Assembly: GCA_965250025.1 (NCBI GenBank)
Contig: OZ252283.1
Span: 1,798,001-1,862,000 of the forward strand
Source of the DNA: CBDDLD01 sp965250025
Lineage (GTDB): Bacteria > Bacteroidota > Bacteroidia > Flavobacteriales > Flavobacteriaceae
Direction: 5' to 3'
Length of the DNA: 64,000 nt
The notes below the pieces were generated by a model that saw only the letters and a program-made list of their open reading frames with translations, was not told the DNA's origin and did no database searches. Below, piece by piece: positions 1-8,886 of this stretch. Within the stretch, counting starts at the first letter, position 1. Every line of letters starts with the position of its first letter. The translations under genes and the position numbers were made by a program.

Positions 1-75
1 TTCAAAAATTAAATTTATATCCTCGGGGGTAAGGTATTTTATTCCCAATAAGTGATCTACACTTAACTCACTCAT
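1..75 (-). CDS. pyrB: aspartate carbamoyltransferase catalytic subunit, 5' fragment
   Basis: Only the first 25 codons are in the window; the gene continues beyond base 1. The visible N-terminus (MSELSVDHLLGIKYLTPED) matches the start of Bacteroidota PyrB, which condenses carbamoyl phosphate with aspartate in pyrimidine synthesis. It starts 4 bases after the pyrR stop codon, so the two genes are almost certainly one transcript and the upstream gene is the expected regulator/salvage partner. The identification rests on a short segment plus the pyrR-pyrB context. Confidence 0.8.
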   Translation of the reverse strand, partial: MSELSVDHLLGIKYLTPEDINLIFE

Positions 76-79
76 AGTA

Positions 80-619
80 TTAATTATTTATCAGGTATAC
101 AGCATCCTCACCTTCATTTTCTACCCAATTCACTTTTACGCGTTCCTTATTTATAGCATCTACCTGGCGTCCTCTATAATTGGGTTGAATAGGTAAATGT
201 CTGCTAAAACGTCTATCAATCAATGTTAACAGTTCAATATGCTTTGGTCTTCCAAAAGATTGAATGGCCGTTAATGCGGCCCTTATACTCCTTCCGGTGT
301 ACAAGACATCATCTACAAATACCACATTTTTATCTTCGACTATAAAATCTATTTCTGTAGTATTGGCTTCTAAAGGCTTATCGCCTCTTCTGAAATCGTC
401 TCTAAAAAACGTGATATCCAATTGACCTAATTGTAAATTTTTAATCTTATAGTCTTCCTTAAGCATTTGTGCTAAACGCACTGCTAAGAACTTACCTCTG
501 GGTTGAATCCCTACAAGTACTGTCTCGGAAAAATCGTTGTGGTTTTCAATGAGTTGACAAGCCAATCGGTGAAGGGTAATATTTACTTCTTTTGAATTCA
601 GTAATACTTTTTGACTCAT
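80..619 (-). CDS. pyrR: bifunctional pyr operon regulator / uracil phosphoribosyltransferase PyrR
   Basis: At 179 aa this has the usual PyrR length. It has a type I phosphoribosyltransferase fold with the PRPP-binding motif VVFVDDVLYTGRSIRAAL near residues 98-115 and an N-terminal block (ILVGIQPRG-like, VGIQPRGKFLA) typical of PyrR. Family knowledge: PyrR can bind pyr mRNA and also converts uracil plus PRPP to UMP. It is first in the visible pyrR-pyrB operon. Whether it regulates RNA in this phylum is uncertain, but a short inverted repeat sits at the predicted 5' end of its transcript (627-640). Confidence 0.95.
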   Translation of the reverse strand: MSQKVLLNSKEVNITLHRLACQLIENHNDFSETVLVGIQPRGKFLAVRLAQMLKEDYKIKNLQLGQLDITFFRDDFRRGDKPLEANTTEIDFIVEDKNVVFVDDVLYTGRSIRAALTAIQSFGRPKHIELLTLIDRRFSRHLPIQPNYRGRQVDAINKERVKVNWVENEGEDAVYLINN

Positions 620-626
620 ATATACT

Positions 627-640
627 CCAAACGTGTTTGG
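627..640 (-). repeat. inverted repeat at 5' end of pyrR transcript
   Basis: CCAAACGTGTTTGG reads as an inverted repeat (CCAAAC/GTTTGG). On the minus strand it begins about 4 nt after the -7 box at 645-652, so the mRNA would start with this small hairpin and then reach the pyrR ATG within a few bases. It could be a stability element or a regulator-binding site; the sequence does not say which. Confidence 0.5.
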
Positions 641-644
641 AAGG

Positions 645-675
645 CAAAGTTAAACTAAAATATTTGAGTAACCAA
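645..675 (-). promoter_or_regulatory. promoter of pyrR-pyrB
   Basis: On the minus strand TTGG (672-675) is followed by 19 bases and then TAACTTTG (645-652). This matches the Bacteroidota primary-sigma consensus TTTG/N19/TAnnTTTG. The predicted start is near 640, giving a leader of about 20 nt. The same TTGG-N19-TAACTTTG arrangement recurs at 39552-39582. Confidence 0.65.
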
Positions 676-679
676 TACA

Positions 680-709
680 AAAAAGCCTCTCATGAATGAG
701 AGGCTTTTT
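680..709 (-). terminator. terminator of rpsA
   Basis: The arms AAAAAGCCTCTCAT and ATGAGAGGCTTTTT form a strong hairpin followed on the minus strand by a T-run. It lies 30 bases after the rpsA stop and before the pyrR promoter. Confidence 0.85.
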
Positions 710-739
710 CCTATTTAATAATTTAAATGTTTTGGGAAT

Positions 740-2578
740 TTATTTTTTCCCGTCCATTTTATCTTTAAGTGCTTGTAATGCATCGTTTGCATCTCCCAAA
801 GTAGGCTTAGCTTCAGCAGCAGCATTAGCAGCTTTCTTAGCAGCAGCTTTAACTATTTTAGCTTCCTCTTCTCTGAAGATGGCTGTATGCGATGCTACAA
901 CTCTCTTGAATTCTTTATTAAATTCAATGATTTTGAATTCTGCTTCTTCACCTTTCTTAAGTTTCTTACCATCTTCTTTTTCAAGATGACGAGAAGGTAT
1001 AAAAGCAACGATATCATCATTAAATTCTACTGTAGCACCTTTATCTACAACTTCAGCAATTGCAGCTTTATGTACAGTATCTATAGCAAATTCAGATTCA
1101 TATTTATCCCAAGGATTTTCTGTAGTTTGTTTGTGTCCTAAACTCAATTTACGACCTTCAACATCTAATTCAAGAACTATAACCTCTAGTTTATCTCCAA
1201 CATTACAGAACTCGCTTGGATGCTTAATCTTCTTAGTCCAAGATAAATCAGAAATATAAATTAAACCGTCAATACCTTCTTCTAATTCAACAAATACACC
1301 AAAGTTTGTAAAGTTACGTACTATACCTGTATGCTTAGAACCAACCGGGTATTTAGCAGTAATATCTGTCCATGGGTCTGGAGTCAATTGCTTAATTCCA
1401 AGAGACATCTTACGATCTTCTCTATCTAAAGTTAAAATCTGAGCTTCTACTTCATCACCTACAGATACGAAATCCTGAGCAGAACGTAAATGTGTAGACC
1501 ATGACATTTCACTTACGTGAACAAGACCTTCAACACCTTCAGCAACTTCAATAAATGCACCGTAATCAGCTATAACGACTACTTTACCTTTTACTTTATC
1601 TCCAACTTTTACATCTTCAGCTAAAGCTTCCCAAGGATGCTTGCTTAATTGCTTAAGTCCTAATTGGATTCTTGATTTATTTTCGTCGAAGTCTAAGATT
1701 ACAACGTTTAATTTTTGATCTAGCTCAACAATTTCGTTAGGATGGTTGATACGAGACCATGATAAGTCTGTAATATGGATTAATCCGTCAACACCGCCAA
1801 GATCAATAAATACACCATAAGATGTTACATTCTTAACAACACCTTCAAGTACCTGACCTTTTTCTAATTGACCAATAATCTCTTTTTTCTGCTCTTCAAT
1901 ATCAGCTTCAATTAAAGCTTTATGAGAAACTACTATGTTTTTGAATTCATGGTTGATCTTAACCACTTTGAATTCCATAGTTTTATTTACATATTGATCG
2001 TAATCTCTAATTGGTTTTACATCAATTTGAGAACCTGGTAAGAATGCTTCAATACCAAACACATCTACGATCATACCACCTTTAGTTCTGCATTTTACAA
2101 AACCATTTACAATCTCTCCGCTGGTATGTGCTGCATTAACACGATCCCAAGCTTTAATTACTCTGGCTTTTCTATGAGATAATACCAATTGTCCTGTAGC
2201 GTCTTCACGAACATCAATTAATACTTCTACTTTATCACCTACTTTTAAATTAGGATTGTATCTGAACTCATTTAAGGAAATTACACCTTCAGACTTAGCG
2301 TTGATATCAATAATTGCATCACGATCAGTGATATTAATTACTTTACCCTCAACTACTTCATCATCTAGAGTGTCTACAAAGTTCTCTGATACTAATTTTT
2401 CAAACTCTTCTAGTTTTTTGTCTTCAACTTGCTCTATACCTTCTTCGTAATTGTGCCAATCGAATTCTTTTAAAAACTTTTCTGGGTTTGATTGCGCTTC
2501 TGATACTACTACAGGAGCTTCAACAGTTGTTGCTTCAGTGGTTTCTACTTCAGCATTTTTTGTTTTATTTTCAGCCAT
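740..2578 (-). CDS. rpsA: 30S ribosomal protein S1
   Basis: This 612-aa protein has an acidic N-terminal region and six S1 RNA-binding repeats, around residues 75-140, 160-225, 245-315, 330-400, 420-490 and 505-570. Repeats 3-5 carry the recurring GVDGLIHITDLSW-type motif. The C-terminus is an Ala/Lys-rich tail. S1 brings mRNA to the 30S subunit. It stands alone with its own terminator (680-709). In a genome that lacks Shine-Dalgarno sites, as this window does, S1 is expected to matter more for mRNA recruitment, but that is inference. Confidence 0.96.
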   Translation of the reverse strand: MAENKTKNAEVETTEATTVEAPVVVSEAQSNPEKFLKEFDWHNYEEGIEQVEDKKLEEFEKLVSENFVDTLDDEVVEGKVINITDRDAIIDINAKSEGVISLNEFRYNPNLKVGDKVEVLIDVREDATGQLVLSHRKARVIKAWDRVNAAHTSGEIVNGFVKCRTKGGMIVDVFGIEAFLPGSQIDVKPIRDYDQYVNKTMEFKVVKINHEFKNIVVSHKALIEADIEEQKKEIIGQLEKGQVLEGVVKNVTSYGVFIDLGGVDGLIHITDLSWSRINHPNEIVELDQKLNVVILDFDENKSRIQLGLKQLSKHPWEALAEDVKVGDKVKGKVVVIADYGAFIEVAEGVEGLVHVSEMSWSTHLRSAQDFVSVGDEVEAQILTLDREDRKMSLGIKQLTPDPWTDITAKYPVGSKHTGIVRNFTNFGVFVELEEGIDGLIYISDLSWTKKIKHPSEFCNVGDKLEVIVLELDVEGRKLSLGHKQTTENPWDKYESEFAIDTVHKAAIAEVVDKGATVEFNDDIVAFIPSRHLEKEDGKKLKKGEEAEFKIIEFNKEFKRVVASHTAIFREEEAKIVKAAAKKAANAAAEAKPTLGDANDALQALKDKMDGKK

Positions 2579-2856
2579 TGCTGATAAAAATTTGTATTCT
2601 GTGCCTCTTAAAGATTTAGCGAGAGAGTTACAGAAGTGTTATTTATAATTTTACATATATTTCCTTTTATTCTTTACAGGGCTCGCTAAAAGGAGCGCAA
2701 AAATACAATTTAATCTTCTGATAACCAAATTACACGCCTTGTTAATAATTAGATTTATGGCATTTTTGAATGTTAAAAACTGAGGTTTAAATTTTTAAAA
2801 GTTTGGCATTTAAATTGATATATTTACAATACTATTAATTTATAAAACTTATTATT

Positions 2857-3234
2857 ATGGTTAAAGCAAAGTATCAAGACGTATTAGATCTTGGGGAATC
2901 GTTGAACATTCAAAACGGTAACGTCACTGAAGATAATGGTGTACTAAAAGTTGAAGGTACAGCTGGCACTCAGTATGAGAAGAATTTAATTTGGGATAAA
3001 ATTAAAGCTATCGGTGGTGAGAACCCTTCTGATATTGTTGCAGATATTAAAGTCGCAGATGCTTCTGTTTATCACAGACATGTTGTGAAATCTGGTGAAA
3101 CTTTAGGAAAGATCGCTAAGCATTATTATGGAGATGCTATGAAGTATACTACCATATTTGATGCCAATACGGACATCTTAAAAAACCCTGATTTAATTCA
3201 CCCAGATCAAGAATTGATTATCCCTAACTTATAA
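2857..3234 (+). CDS. LysM peptidoglycan-binding domain protein (BON-LysM, YgaU/Kbp-like)
   Basis: This is a 125-aa cytosolic-type protein without a signal peptide. The first 65 residues resemble a BON-like domain and the last 50 form a LysM domain (HVVKSGETLGKIAKHYYGDA...IHPDQELIIP). This is the layout of E. coli YgaU/Kbp, a potassium-binding protein with BON and LysM domains. It is monocistronic, divergent from rpsA and ends at a bidirectional hairpin. The LysM assignment is firm; the Kbp-like role is inference from architecture. Confidence 0.85.
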   Translation: MVKAKYQDVLDLGESLNIQNGNVTEDNGVLKVEGTAGTQYEKNLIWDKIKAIGGENPSDIVADIKVADASVYHRHVVKSGETLGKIAKHYYGDAMKYTTIFDANTDILKNPDLIHPDQELIIPNL

Positions 3235-3247
3235 TAAAATTAATTCT

Positions 3248-3281
3248 AAAAAAAAGCGACTAATAATTAGTCGCTTTTTTT
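3248..3281. terminator. bidirectional terminator between LysM gene and cmk
   Basis: A run of A, then GCGACTAATAATTAGTCGC (3256-3274), then a run of T gives a perfect hairpin with U-tracts in both directions. It serves the plus-strand LysM gene and the minus-strand cmk. The last codons and the stop of cmk (3267-3269) lie inside the hairpin. Confidence 0.9.
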
Positions 3282-3965
3282 ATTGAGTTTTTCTGCAATT
3301 AAAATAGTAATGCTATCCAATTGCTGTTGTATTGTAAGATCTGAATTATCAATTTCAATAGCATCAGTGGCCCTCATTAAAGGTGAATCTTCTCTATTAG
3401 AGTCTATGTAATCTCTTGAAATCACATTATCTAAAACATCATCATAGTTCAGTTGATGTCCGCGATCTGTAAGTTCTTTATAACGCCGTTGTGCTCTTAT
3501 TTCGGGAGAAGCAGTCATAAACAATTTCAATTCCGCTTCAGGAAAAACTACTGTACCAATATCTCTTCCGTCCATGACTATTCCTTTATTTGTTCCCATT
3601 TTTTGCTGTTGTTCAACAAGCTTTTGCCTCACTTCAGAAACTGTAGACACCTGACTCACATAACTTGACACTTCTAACGTACGTATTTTAGATTCTACAT
3701 TTTCTCCATTAAGATATACTTCTGCATAGCCTAATTCGGAATTGAATTGAAAATCTATATTAACCTCATTTAGTTTATCAATAAGCTTTTCCTTTCTGAA
3801 ATAATCTTCGCCAATAAGATCATTATCTATGGCATATAAGGTAACCGATCTATACATTGCACCGGTATCTACATAAATATAATTTAGCTGTGCTGCCAGT
3901 TCTTTAGCAATCGTACTTTTACCCGTTGATGAGTATCCATCTATAGCAATGACAATTTTTTTCAT
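3267..3965 (-). CDS. cmk: (d)CMP kinase (cytidylate kinase)
   Basis: At 232 aa this has the usual cytidylate kinase size. It shows the P-loop GYSSTGKSTIAKELA near residues 10-24, the DTGAMYR nucleotide-monophosphate site near residue 35, and the MDGRDIGTVVFP motif near residue 155. It phosphorylates CMP/dCMP with ATP. Its ATG overlaps the porQ stop by one base (TAATG), so it is translationally coupled to porQ. The cmk-porQ pairing is common in Bacteroidota although the functions are unrelated. Confidence 0.95.
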   Translation of the reverse strand: MKKIVIAIDGYSSTGKSTIAKELAAQLNYIYVDTGAMYRSVTLYAIDNDLIGEDYFRKEKLIDKLNEVNIDFQFNSELGYAEVYLNGENVESKIRTLEVSSYVSQVSTVSEVRQKLVEQQQKMGTNKGIVMDGRDIGTVVFPEAELKLFMTASPEIRAQRRYKELTDRGHQLNYDDVLDNVISRDYIDSNREDSPLMRATDAIEIDNSDLTIQQQLDSITILIAEKLNKKSD

Positions 3966-4984
3966 TATTGCAGGTTTATTTGTAATCCAAAAAAGCTTGT
4001 ATTGGCAGCACTGGTGTATCTGGCATGCGTATAACTAAAGCGTAAATTGTTTAGTTTGATACCTACACCAAATGATAGTCCCGAAAAATTACGCTGGTCT
4101 TCTAATCGCAATTCTTCAGCTCTTCTAAAATTATAGCCTAATCTTATATTGAATCCCCGATCTGGGAATAGTTCTGCTCCCAAAATTAAATGCCTGAGTG
4201 CATTATTAAAAAAACTTACTTTTTCTTGCGTTTGATTTCCATTTAGGTCAGTAGTAGCTCTTGCTGGGTTGGAAACTCCAATAGGCCATTCCTGAAGATT
4301 CTCCATAGTTAAATGCCATCGTAAGGGAACATTTTCTAACGTCTGAGACATTCCAAAATTAACTTCAAAAGGTAACCTTTCATTTAAACCGGCATAGGTG
4401 GTAATTTGTGTTCCTAAATTTCTAACGGTAATGGCTGCATGAAAGTCCAATTTCTCATTGATATACATGGCTCCTATATCTACCGCAGCACCTATGGAAT
4501 TGTATTGTTCTAATTGTGATGTAATAATTTTTACGTTCGCCCCAATGTAAAAATCCGTAAATGGTATATTGTAGTTATAACCTGCCGATACTGCAGCTTC
4601 ATTACCACTAAAACTTCCTGTGGATACACCATTGACATCATAACCATCAAAACTACCGTAATTAATATACGTAACTCCAAAATGAAATGTTTGTATATGT
4701 CTATCCCATGTATACGCATAAGCTGCTGTTCCATAATTGATACCACCAAGGTAACTGGAATAATTTACAGCCAATTGATTGTGCATATCGCTATTAATTG
4801 AAGCAGGGTTGTACAATCCTTCTGTAACATCATAATCAAAATTAGTAATGATTTTACCTCCAAGAGCTGCCTGTCTTGGCGAAGATACCAGGTTTAGAAA
4901 TTGGTATGTGGATTCACCACCCAGCTGAGCGAATATGGGGAGGGACATAAAAAGAAGCAACAAGCTGGTAATCCTCTTAATCAT
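3965..4984 (-). CDS. porQ: type IX secretion system protein PorQ
   Basis: This 339-aa protein has a cleavable signal peptide (MIKRITSLLLLFMSLPIFAQ) and a beta-rich barrel of the PorV/PorQ type. The N-terminus after cleavage (GGESTYQFLNLVSSPRQAALGG) is the conserved PorQ start. PorQ works with PorU, PorV and PorZ at the cell-surface attachment complex of the type IX secretion system. It is upstream of, and one base overlapping, cmk. A T9SS client with a C-terminal sorting domain is encoded at 45472-47268, so the system is in use. Confidence 0.93.
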   Translation of the reverse strand: MIKRITSLLLLFMSLPIFAQLGGESTYQFLNLVSSPRQAALGGKIITNFDYDVTEGLYNPASINSDMHNQLAVNYSSYLGGINYGTAAYAYTWDRHIQTFHFGVTYINYGSFDGYDVNGVSTGSFSGNEAAVSAGYNYNIPFTDFYIGANVKIITSQLEQYNSIGAAVDIGAMYINEKLDFHAAITVRNLGTQITTYAGLNERLPFEVNFGMSQTLENVPLRWHLTMENLQEWPIGVSNPARATTDLNGNQTQEKVSFFNNALRHLILGAELFPDRGFNIRLGYNFRRAEELRLEDQRNFSGLSFGVGIKLNNLRFSYTHARYTSAANTSFFGLQINLQ

Positions 4985-5057
4985 AGATTTTGCAAAATAA
5001 CTAAATCTATATCAAAACGGATATATGTTTTTTTTATTTTTTAATGATCAAAAAATA

Positions 5058-5085
5058 AAAAACCTCAGAAATGTCTGAGGTTTTT
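5058..5085 (-). terminator. terminator of lon
   Basis: The arms AAAAACCTCAGA and TCTGAGGTTTTT with a four-base loop are followed on the minus strand by a T/A-rich tract. The site is immediately downstream of the lon stop at 5090. Confidence 0.85.
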
Positions 5086-5089
5086 ATAA

Positions 5090-7543
5090 TCACAATATTT
5101 TGGCGTTACTTACTTTCTGTTTCGTAAGTGCGATCTCGAGAACGTCATTCATGTCTTTAACATAATGGAATTTAAGTCCTTTAAGATATTCCTGTTTAAT
5201 CTCATCAATATCTCTTTTGTTGTCTTCACAAAGCAGTATTTCTTTGATCTTAGCTCGTTTTGCTGCCAATATCTTTTCTTTTATGCCTCCAACTGGCAAT
5301 ACTTTACCCCTCAGTGTAATCTCCCCTGTCATAGCTAGGCTCTTCTTCACTTTTCGTTGCGTAAAAAGTGACACTAAAGACGTTAGCATTGTAACCCCTG
5401 CACTTGGGCCATCTTTTGGTGTAGCCCCTTCAGGGACGTGAATATGTACGTTATAATTATTAAAGATATCAGGATTAATATTCAATCGGTCTGCATTTGC
5501 TTTTATGTATTCCATAGCTATTGTAGCAGACTCTTTCATCACTTTACCCAAATTGCCTGTTATCGTCAAACTTCCTTTTCCTTTAGATAATATAGACTCT
5601 ATGAATAAGATATCACCACCTACTCTGGTCCAGGCCAAACCTGTCACCACTCCTGCCACATTATTATTTTCATATTTATCCCGTTCTAATCTTGGAGCAC
5701 CCAAAACTTCAACAACTGTATCATTTGTGACTTTAGTATCGTACGACTCTTCCATTGCTATATGTTTGGCAGCATAACGTACCATTTTAGCCAGTTGTTT
5801 TTCTAAACCTCTCACTCCCGATTCTCTGGTATACCCTTCTACTATTTTTTCTAACTGTGGCTTTGCGATCTTTAAAGAAGAATTGTCCAGCCCATGTTCT
5901 TTTAACTGTTTTGGTAACAAGTGTCGTTTACCGATTTCCACCTTTTCTTCAATGGTATAACCTGTTACATTGATGATCTCCATACGATCTCTTAATGCAG
6001 GTTGTATGGTATTAAGACTATTAGACGTGGCAATGAACATGACTTTAGATAAGTCGTATCCCATTTCTAAAAAGTTATCATAAAACTCGTTATTCTGCTC
6101 AGGATCTAACACTTCTAACATGGCTGATGATGGATCGCCTTGATTTCCTGCAGACAGTTTATCGATTTCATCCAATACAAAAACCGGATTTGATGTTTTT
6201 GCTTTTTTAAGACTCTGAATAATTCGACCCGGCATAGCACCTATATAAGTTTTACGATGCCCTCTTATTTCAGCTTCATCTCGTAAACCTCCCAATGAAA
6301 TCCTTACATATTCTCTTCCCAGAGCTTCTGCTATGGACTTCCCTAAAGATGTTTTTCCTACTCCCGGAGGCCCATAAAAACATAGTATAGGAGATTTCAT
6401 ATCGTTACGCAATTTCAAAACCGCCAAATATTCTATGATGCGGGTTTTGACATCGTCTAAACCAAAATGATCTCTATCCAATACTTTTCTGGCTTGTTTA
6501 AGATCGAATTTATCTTCACTATATTCATTCCATGGTAAATCCAGAAACAAGTCAAGATAGTTCCTTTGAATAGAGTATTCTGCAACCTGAGGATTCATAC
6601 GCTGCATTTTAGCTAGCTCTTTTTCAAAATGTTCTGCAACGTTATCATCCCATAGTTTCTCTTTTGCTCGCGATCTCATTTCCTCAATCTCCTCACCATA
6701 GGATACACCACCTCCCAATTCTTCCTGAATTTGCTTCATTTGCTGATGCAGAAAGTACTCGCGTTGTTGCTGGTTCATGTCACTTTGTACCTTAGATTGA
6801 ATATCATTCTTCAATTCCAATTTCTGGTACTCTAAATTCATATATTTTAGTGTAGAAAGTGCGCGCTCTTTAAGATCATTAATCTTTAGAAGCTTTTGCT
6901 TTTCTTCGACCTTGAGGTTCATGTTTGAAGACACAAAATTCACTAAGAACGAATTGCTTTCAATATTCTTTATGGCAAACGTAGCTTCTGTCGGTATGTT
7001 TGGGCTTTGTTTTATGATGTCTAAAGAAAGGTCTTTGATAGACTCAATAATAGCGTTAAACTCTTCATTATCATGTGCTGGTTTGGCTTCTGACAAATCA
7101 GAAATCGTTGCACTTAGATAGGGTTGTTCAGAAACAATTTCATTGATTTTAAATCGTTTTTTACCTTGTATGATGATCGTTGTATTTCCATCAGGCATCT
7201 TTAAGACCTTCAAAATACGTGCTACCGTTCCTGTTTTATAGATGTCTTCAGATGAAGGGTTTTCAACAGCTTCATCTTTTTGAGCCACTACACCAATAAC
7301 TTTACTTCCTTTATTAGCATCGTCAATAAGCTTTATCGATTTATCTCTACCTGCGGTTATAGGTATTACTACACCAGGAAATAAAACGGTGTTCCTGAGT
7401 GGTAAGATTGGTAGTGATTCTGGTAATATTTCATTATTAATCAATTCTTCATCTTCCGGAGTCATTAAAGGAATTAATTCTGAATTCTCATCAAAATCCT
7501 GTAATGACAAACTGTCAAGTCCTATAAAATTAGTTTTTCCCAT
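5090..7543 (-). CDS. lon: endopeptidase La (Lon protease)
   Basis: This 817-aa protein has the complete Lon A-type layout. An N-terminal LON substrate domain covers about residues 40-235, followed by a coiled-coil. The AAA+ module has Walker A GPPGVGKTS near residue 390 and Walker B FVLDEIDK. The C-terminal protease domain has the Ser-Lys dyad (PKDGPSAGVTM near residue 700, then the Lys about 40 residues on in GGIKEKILAAK). It degrades misfolded and regulatory proteins in the cytosol using ATP. It is monocistronic. Confidence 0.97.
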   Translation of the reverse strand: MGKTNFIGLDSLSLQDFDENSELIPLMTPEDEELINNEILPESLPILPLRNTVLFPGVVIPITAGRDKSIKLIDDANKGSKVIGVVAQKDEAVENPSSEDIYKTGTVARILKVLKMPDGNTTIIIQGKKRFKINEIVSEQPYLSATISDLSEAKPAHDNEEFNAIIESIKDLSLDIIKQSPNIPTEATFAIKNIESNSFLVNFVSSNMNLKVEEKQKLLKINDLKERALSTLKYMNLEYQKLELKNDIQSKVQSDMNQQQREYFLHQQMKQIQEELGGGVSYGEEIEEMRSRAKEKLWDDNVAEHFEKELAKMQRMNPQVAEYSIQRNYLDLFLDLPWNEYSEDKFDLKQARKVLDRDHFGLDDVKTRIIEYLAVLKLRNDMKSPILCFYGPPGVGKTSLGKSIAEALGREYVRISLGGLRDEAEIRGHRKTYIGAMPGRIIQSLKKAKTSNPVFVLDEIDKLSAGNQGDPSSAMLEVLDPEQNNEFYDNFLEMGYDLSKVMFIATSNSLNTIQPALRDRMEIINVTGYTIEEKVEIGKRHLLPKQLKEHGLDNSSLKIAKPQLEKIVEGYTRESGVRGLEKQLAKMVRYAAKHIAMEESYDTKVTNDTVVEVLGAPRLERDKYENNNVAGVVTGLAWTRVGGDILFIESILSKGKGSLTITGNLGKVMKESATIAMEYIKANADRLNINPDIFNNYNVHIHVPEGATPKDGPSAGVTMLTSLVSLFTQRKVKKSLAMTGEITLRGKVLPVGGIKEKILAAKRAKIKEILLCEDNKRDIDEIKQEYLKGLKFHYVKDMNDVLEIALTKQKVSNAKIL

Positions 7544-7768
7544 ATTATTTTTAAGTCATTCTGTCACCTAAAGTAAAAGAATTCTATTTTTTAAAAATTA
7601 CTAAATATTCAAAACACATTGATAATCAATTGTTTGAAATAAAAATAAAGTTAATTACTTTTATATAATTCCAATTCTCATGCCATTAACTCAAAAAAAT
7701 AAAACTTTTTATTCAAAACTGTAACAACTAATGATCAATCCTATCTATCTATTAAAGCAATTGTTTTT

Positions 7769-8326
7769 TTGTTACTAACCAATCAAAATATAGAACAGTT
7801 ACTATTGCTTTGTAAGTCTGGGAATCAGCGCGCGCAGTTAGAGCTATACAACCGATATTACAAAGCAATGTATAATACAGCATATAGAATTGTAAAAGAT
7901 TCTTATAAGGCTGAGGACATCATGCAGGAATCATTTTTGACGGCTTTCACCAAGCTGGAAACTTTAAAAGATACAAAAATGTTCAGCTCATGGTTAAAAC
8001 GAATTGTCGTAAACAATAGTATTCACAGCTACAACCAAATTGCAAAAGCTAATGAAACAACATTAGACAATGTACTATACAAAGTGGAATCAGCTGAAGG
8101 TATTGAAGAAGACAATTATAAAGACGTAAGAGTTAAGCAGGTTATGGATAATATGAAAACACTCAAAAGCAATTACCAACTTGGTTTAACATTACATCTT
8201 ATTGAAGGTTATGACTATGAAGAGATCTGTGATATCATGAACATATCTTATGCGAATTGTAGGACTATGATTTCGAGAGCAAAAGATAGTTTAAGAAAAA
8301 AACTGCTATTAACTACTGAATCCTGA
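7769..8326 (+). CDS. ECF RNA polymerase sigma factor
   Basis: This is a 185-aa sigma-70 family factor. Region 2 lies around residues 25-90 (YNTAYRIVKDSYKAEDIMQESFLTAF) and region 4 around residues 125-175 (LHLIEGYDYEEICDIMNISYANCRTMISRAK). No in-frame ATG precedes the conserved region; the reading frame is open back to 7703, and TTG at 7769 is the best start. It begins a four-gene run (sigma, putative anti-sigma, DUF4097-like, head-GIN) on the same strand, so these genes may be its own regulon. Confidence 0.9.
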   Translation: MLLTNQNIEQLLLLCKSGNQRAQLELYNRYYKAMYNTAYRIVKDSYKAEDIMQESFLTAFTKLETLKDTKMFSSWLKRIVVNNSIHSYNQIAKANETTLDNVLYKVESAEGIEEDNYKDVRVKQVMDNMKTLKSNYQLGLTLHLIEGYDYEEICDIMNISYANCRTMISRAKDSLRKKLLLTTES

Positions 8327-8331
8327 AAACA

Positions 8332-8886
8332 ATGAAAAAAGATTCAATTGATAATTTATTTAACGAACTGGAAGGTCAGTTTGATATTCATGAGCCTAAA
8401 AATGGTCACGACACGCGCTTTCTGAATCGTTTAAATGCCCAGCAAAGCAAAGCAAGACGCAATTTGAAAAACACATGGAAATCTGTGATGGCAATTGCTG
8501 CATCCTTAGTCATTTGTATTGCAGTATTCACATCTTTAAATAGTGATCCTGAGTTAATGGATCTGGCAAGTGTATCTCCTGAATTATCAGAAACTCAAGA
8601 TTTTTTTAGTGTTACTATTGAAAGTGAACTCAAGAAACTAGATCAAGAGCGTTCGCCAGAAACTGAAAAAATTATTGATGATGCATTGAAACAAATCAAG
8701 ATTTTAGAAGAGAGTTATGAAGCTCTAAAAATAGATCTCACCAATAGCAGTAGCGATAACAGGGTCATTTATGCCATGATATCCAACTTTCAAAGTCGAA
8801 TAGACGTATTAAATAACGTCTTAGAACAGATAGAAAATTATAAACAACTAAAACTTAACATTAATGAAACTAATTATACGCTCTAA
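8332..8886 (+). CDS. putative membrane anti-sigma factor
   Basis: This 184-aa protein has one membrane segment near residues 48-67 (SVMAIAASLVICIAVFTSL), a cytosolic N-terminal part and a coiled-coil extracytoplasmic part. It starts five bases after the sigma factor and overlaps the next gene by 23 bases. Position and topology fit an anti-sigma protein. No zinc anti-sigma motif (HxxxCxxC) is seen, so the role is inferred from context, not from a recognised domain. Confidence 0.6.
   Translation: MKKDSIDNLFNELEGQFDIHEPKNGHDTRFLNRLNAQQSKARRNLKNTWKSVMAIAASLVICIAVFTSLNSDPELMDLASVSPELSETQDFFSVTIESELKKLDQERSPETEKIIDDALKQIKILEESYEALKIDLTNSSSDNRVIYAMISNFQSRIDVLNNVLEQIENYKQLKLNINETNYTL

Noticed and set aside
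2802..2826. TTTG and TATATTTA as a promoter of the LysM gene
   Set aside because: The spacing is 13 bases, not about 19, and the second box is imperfect.
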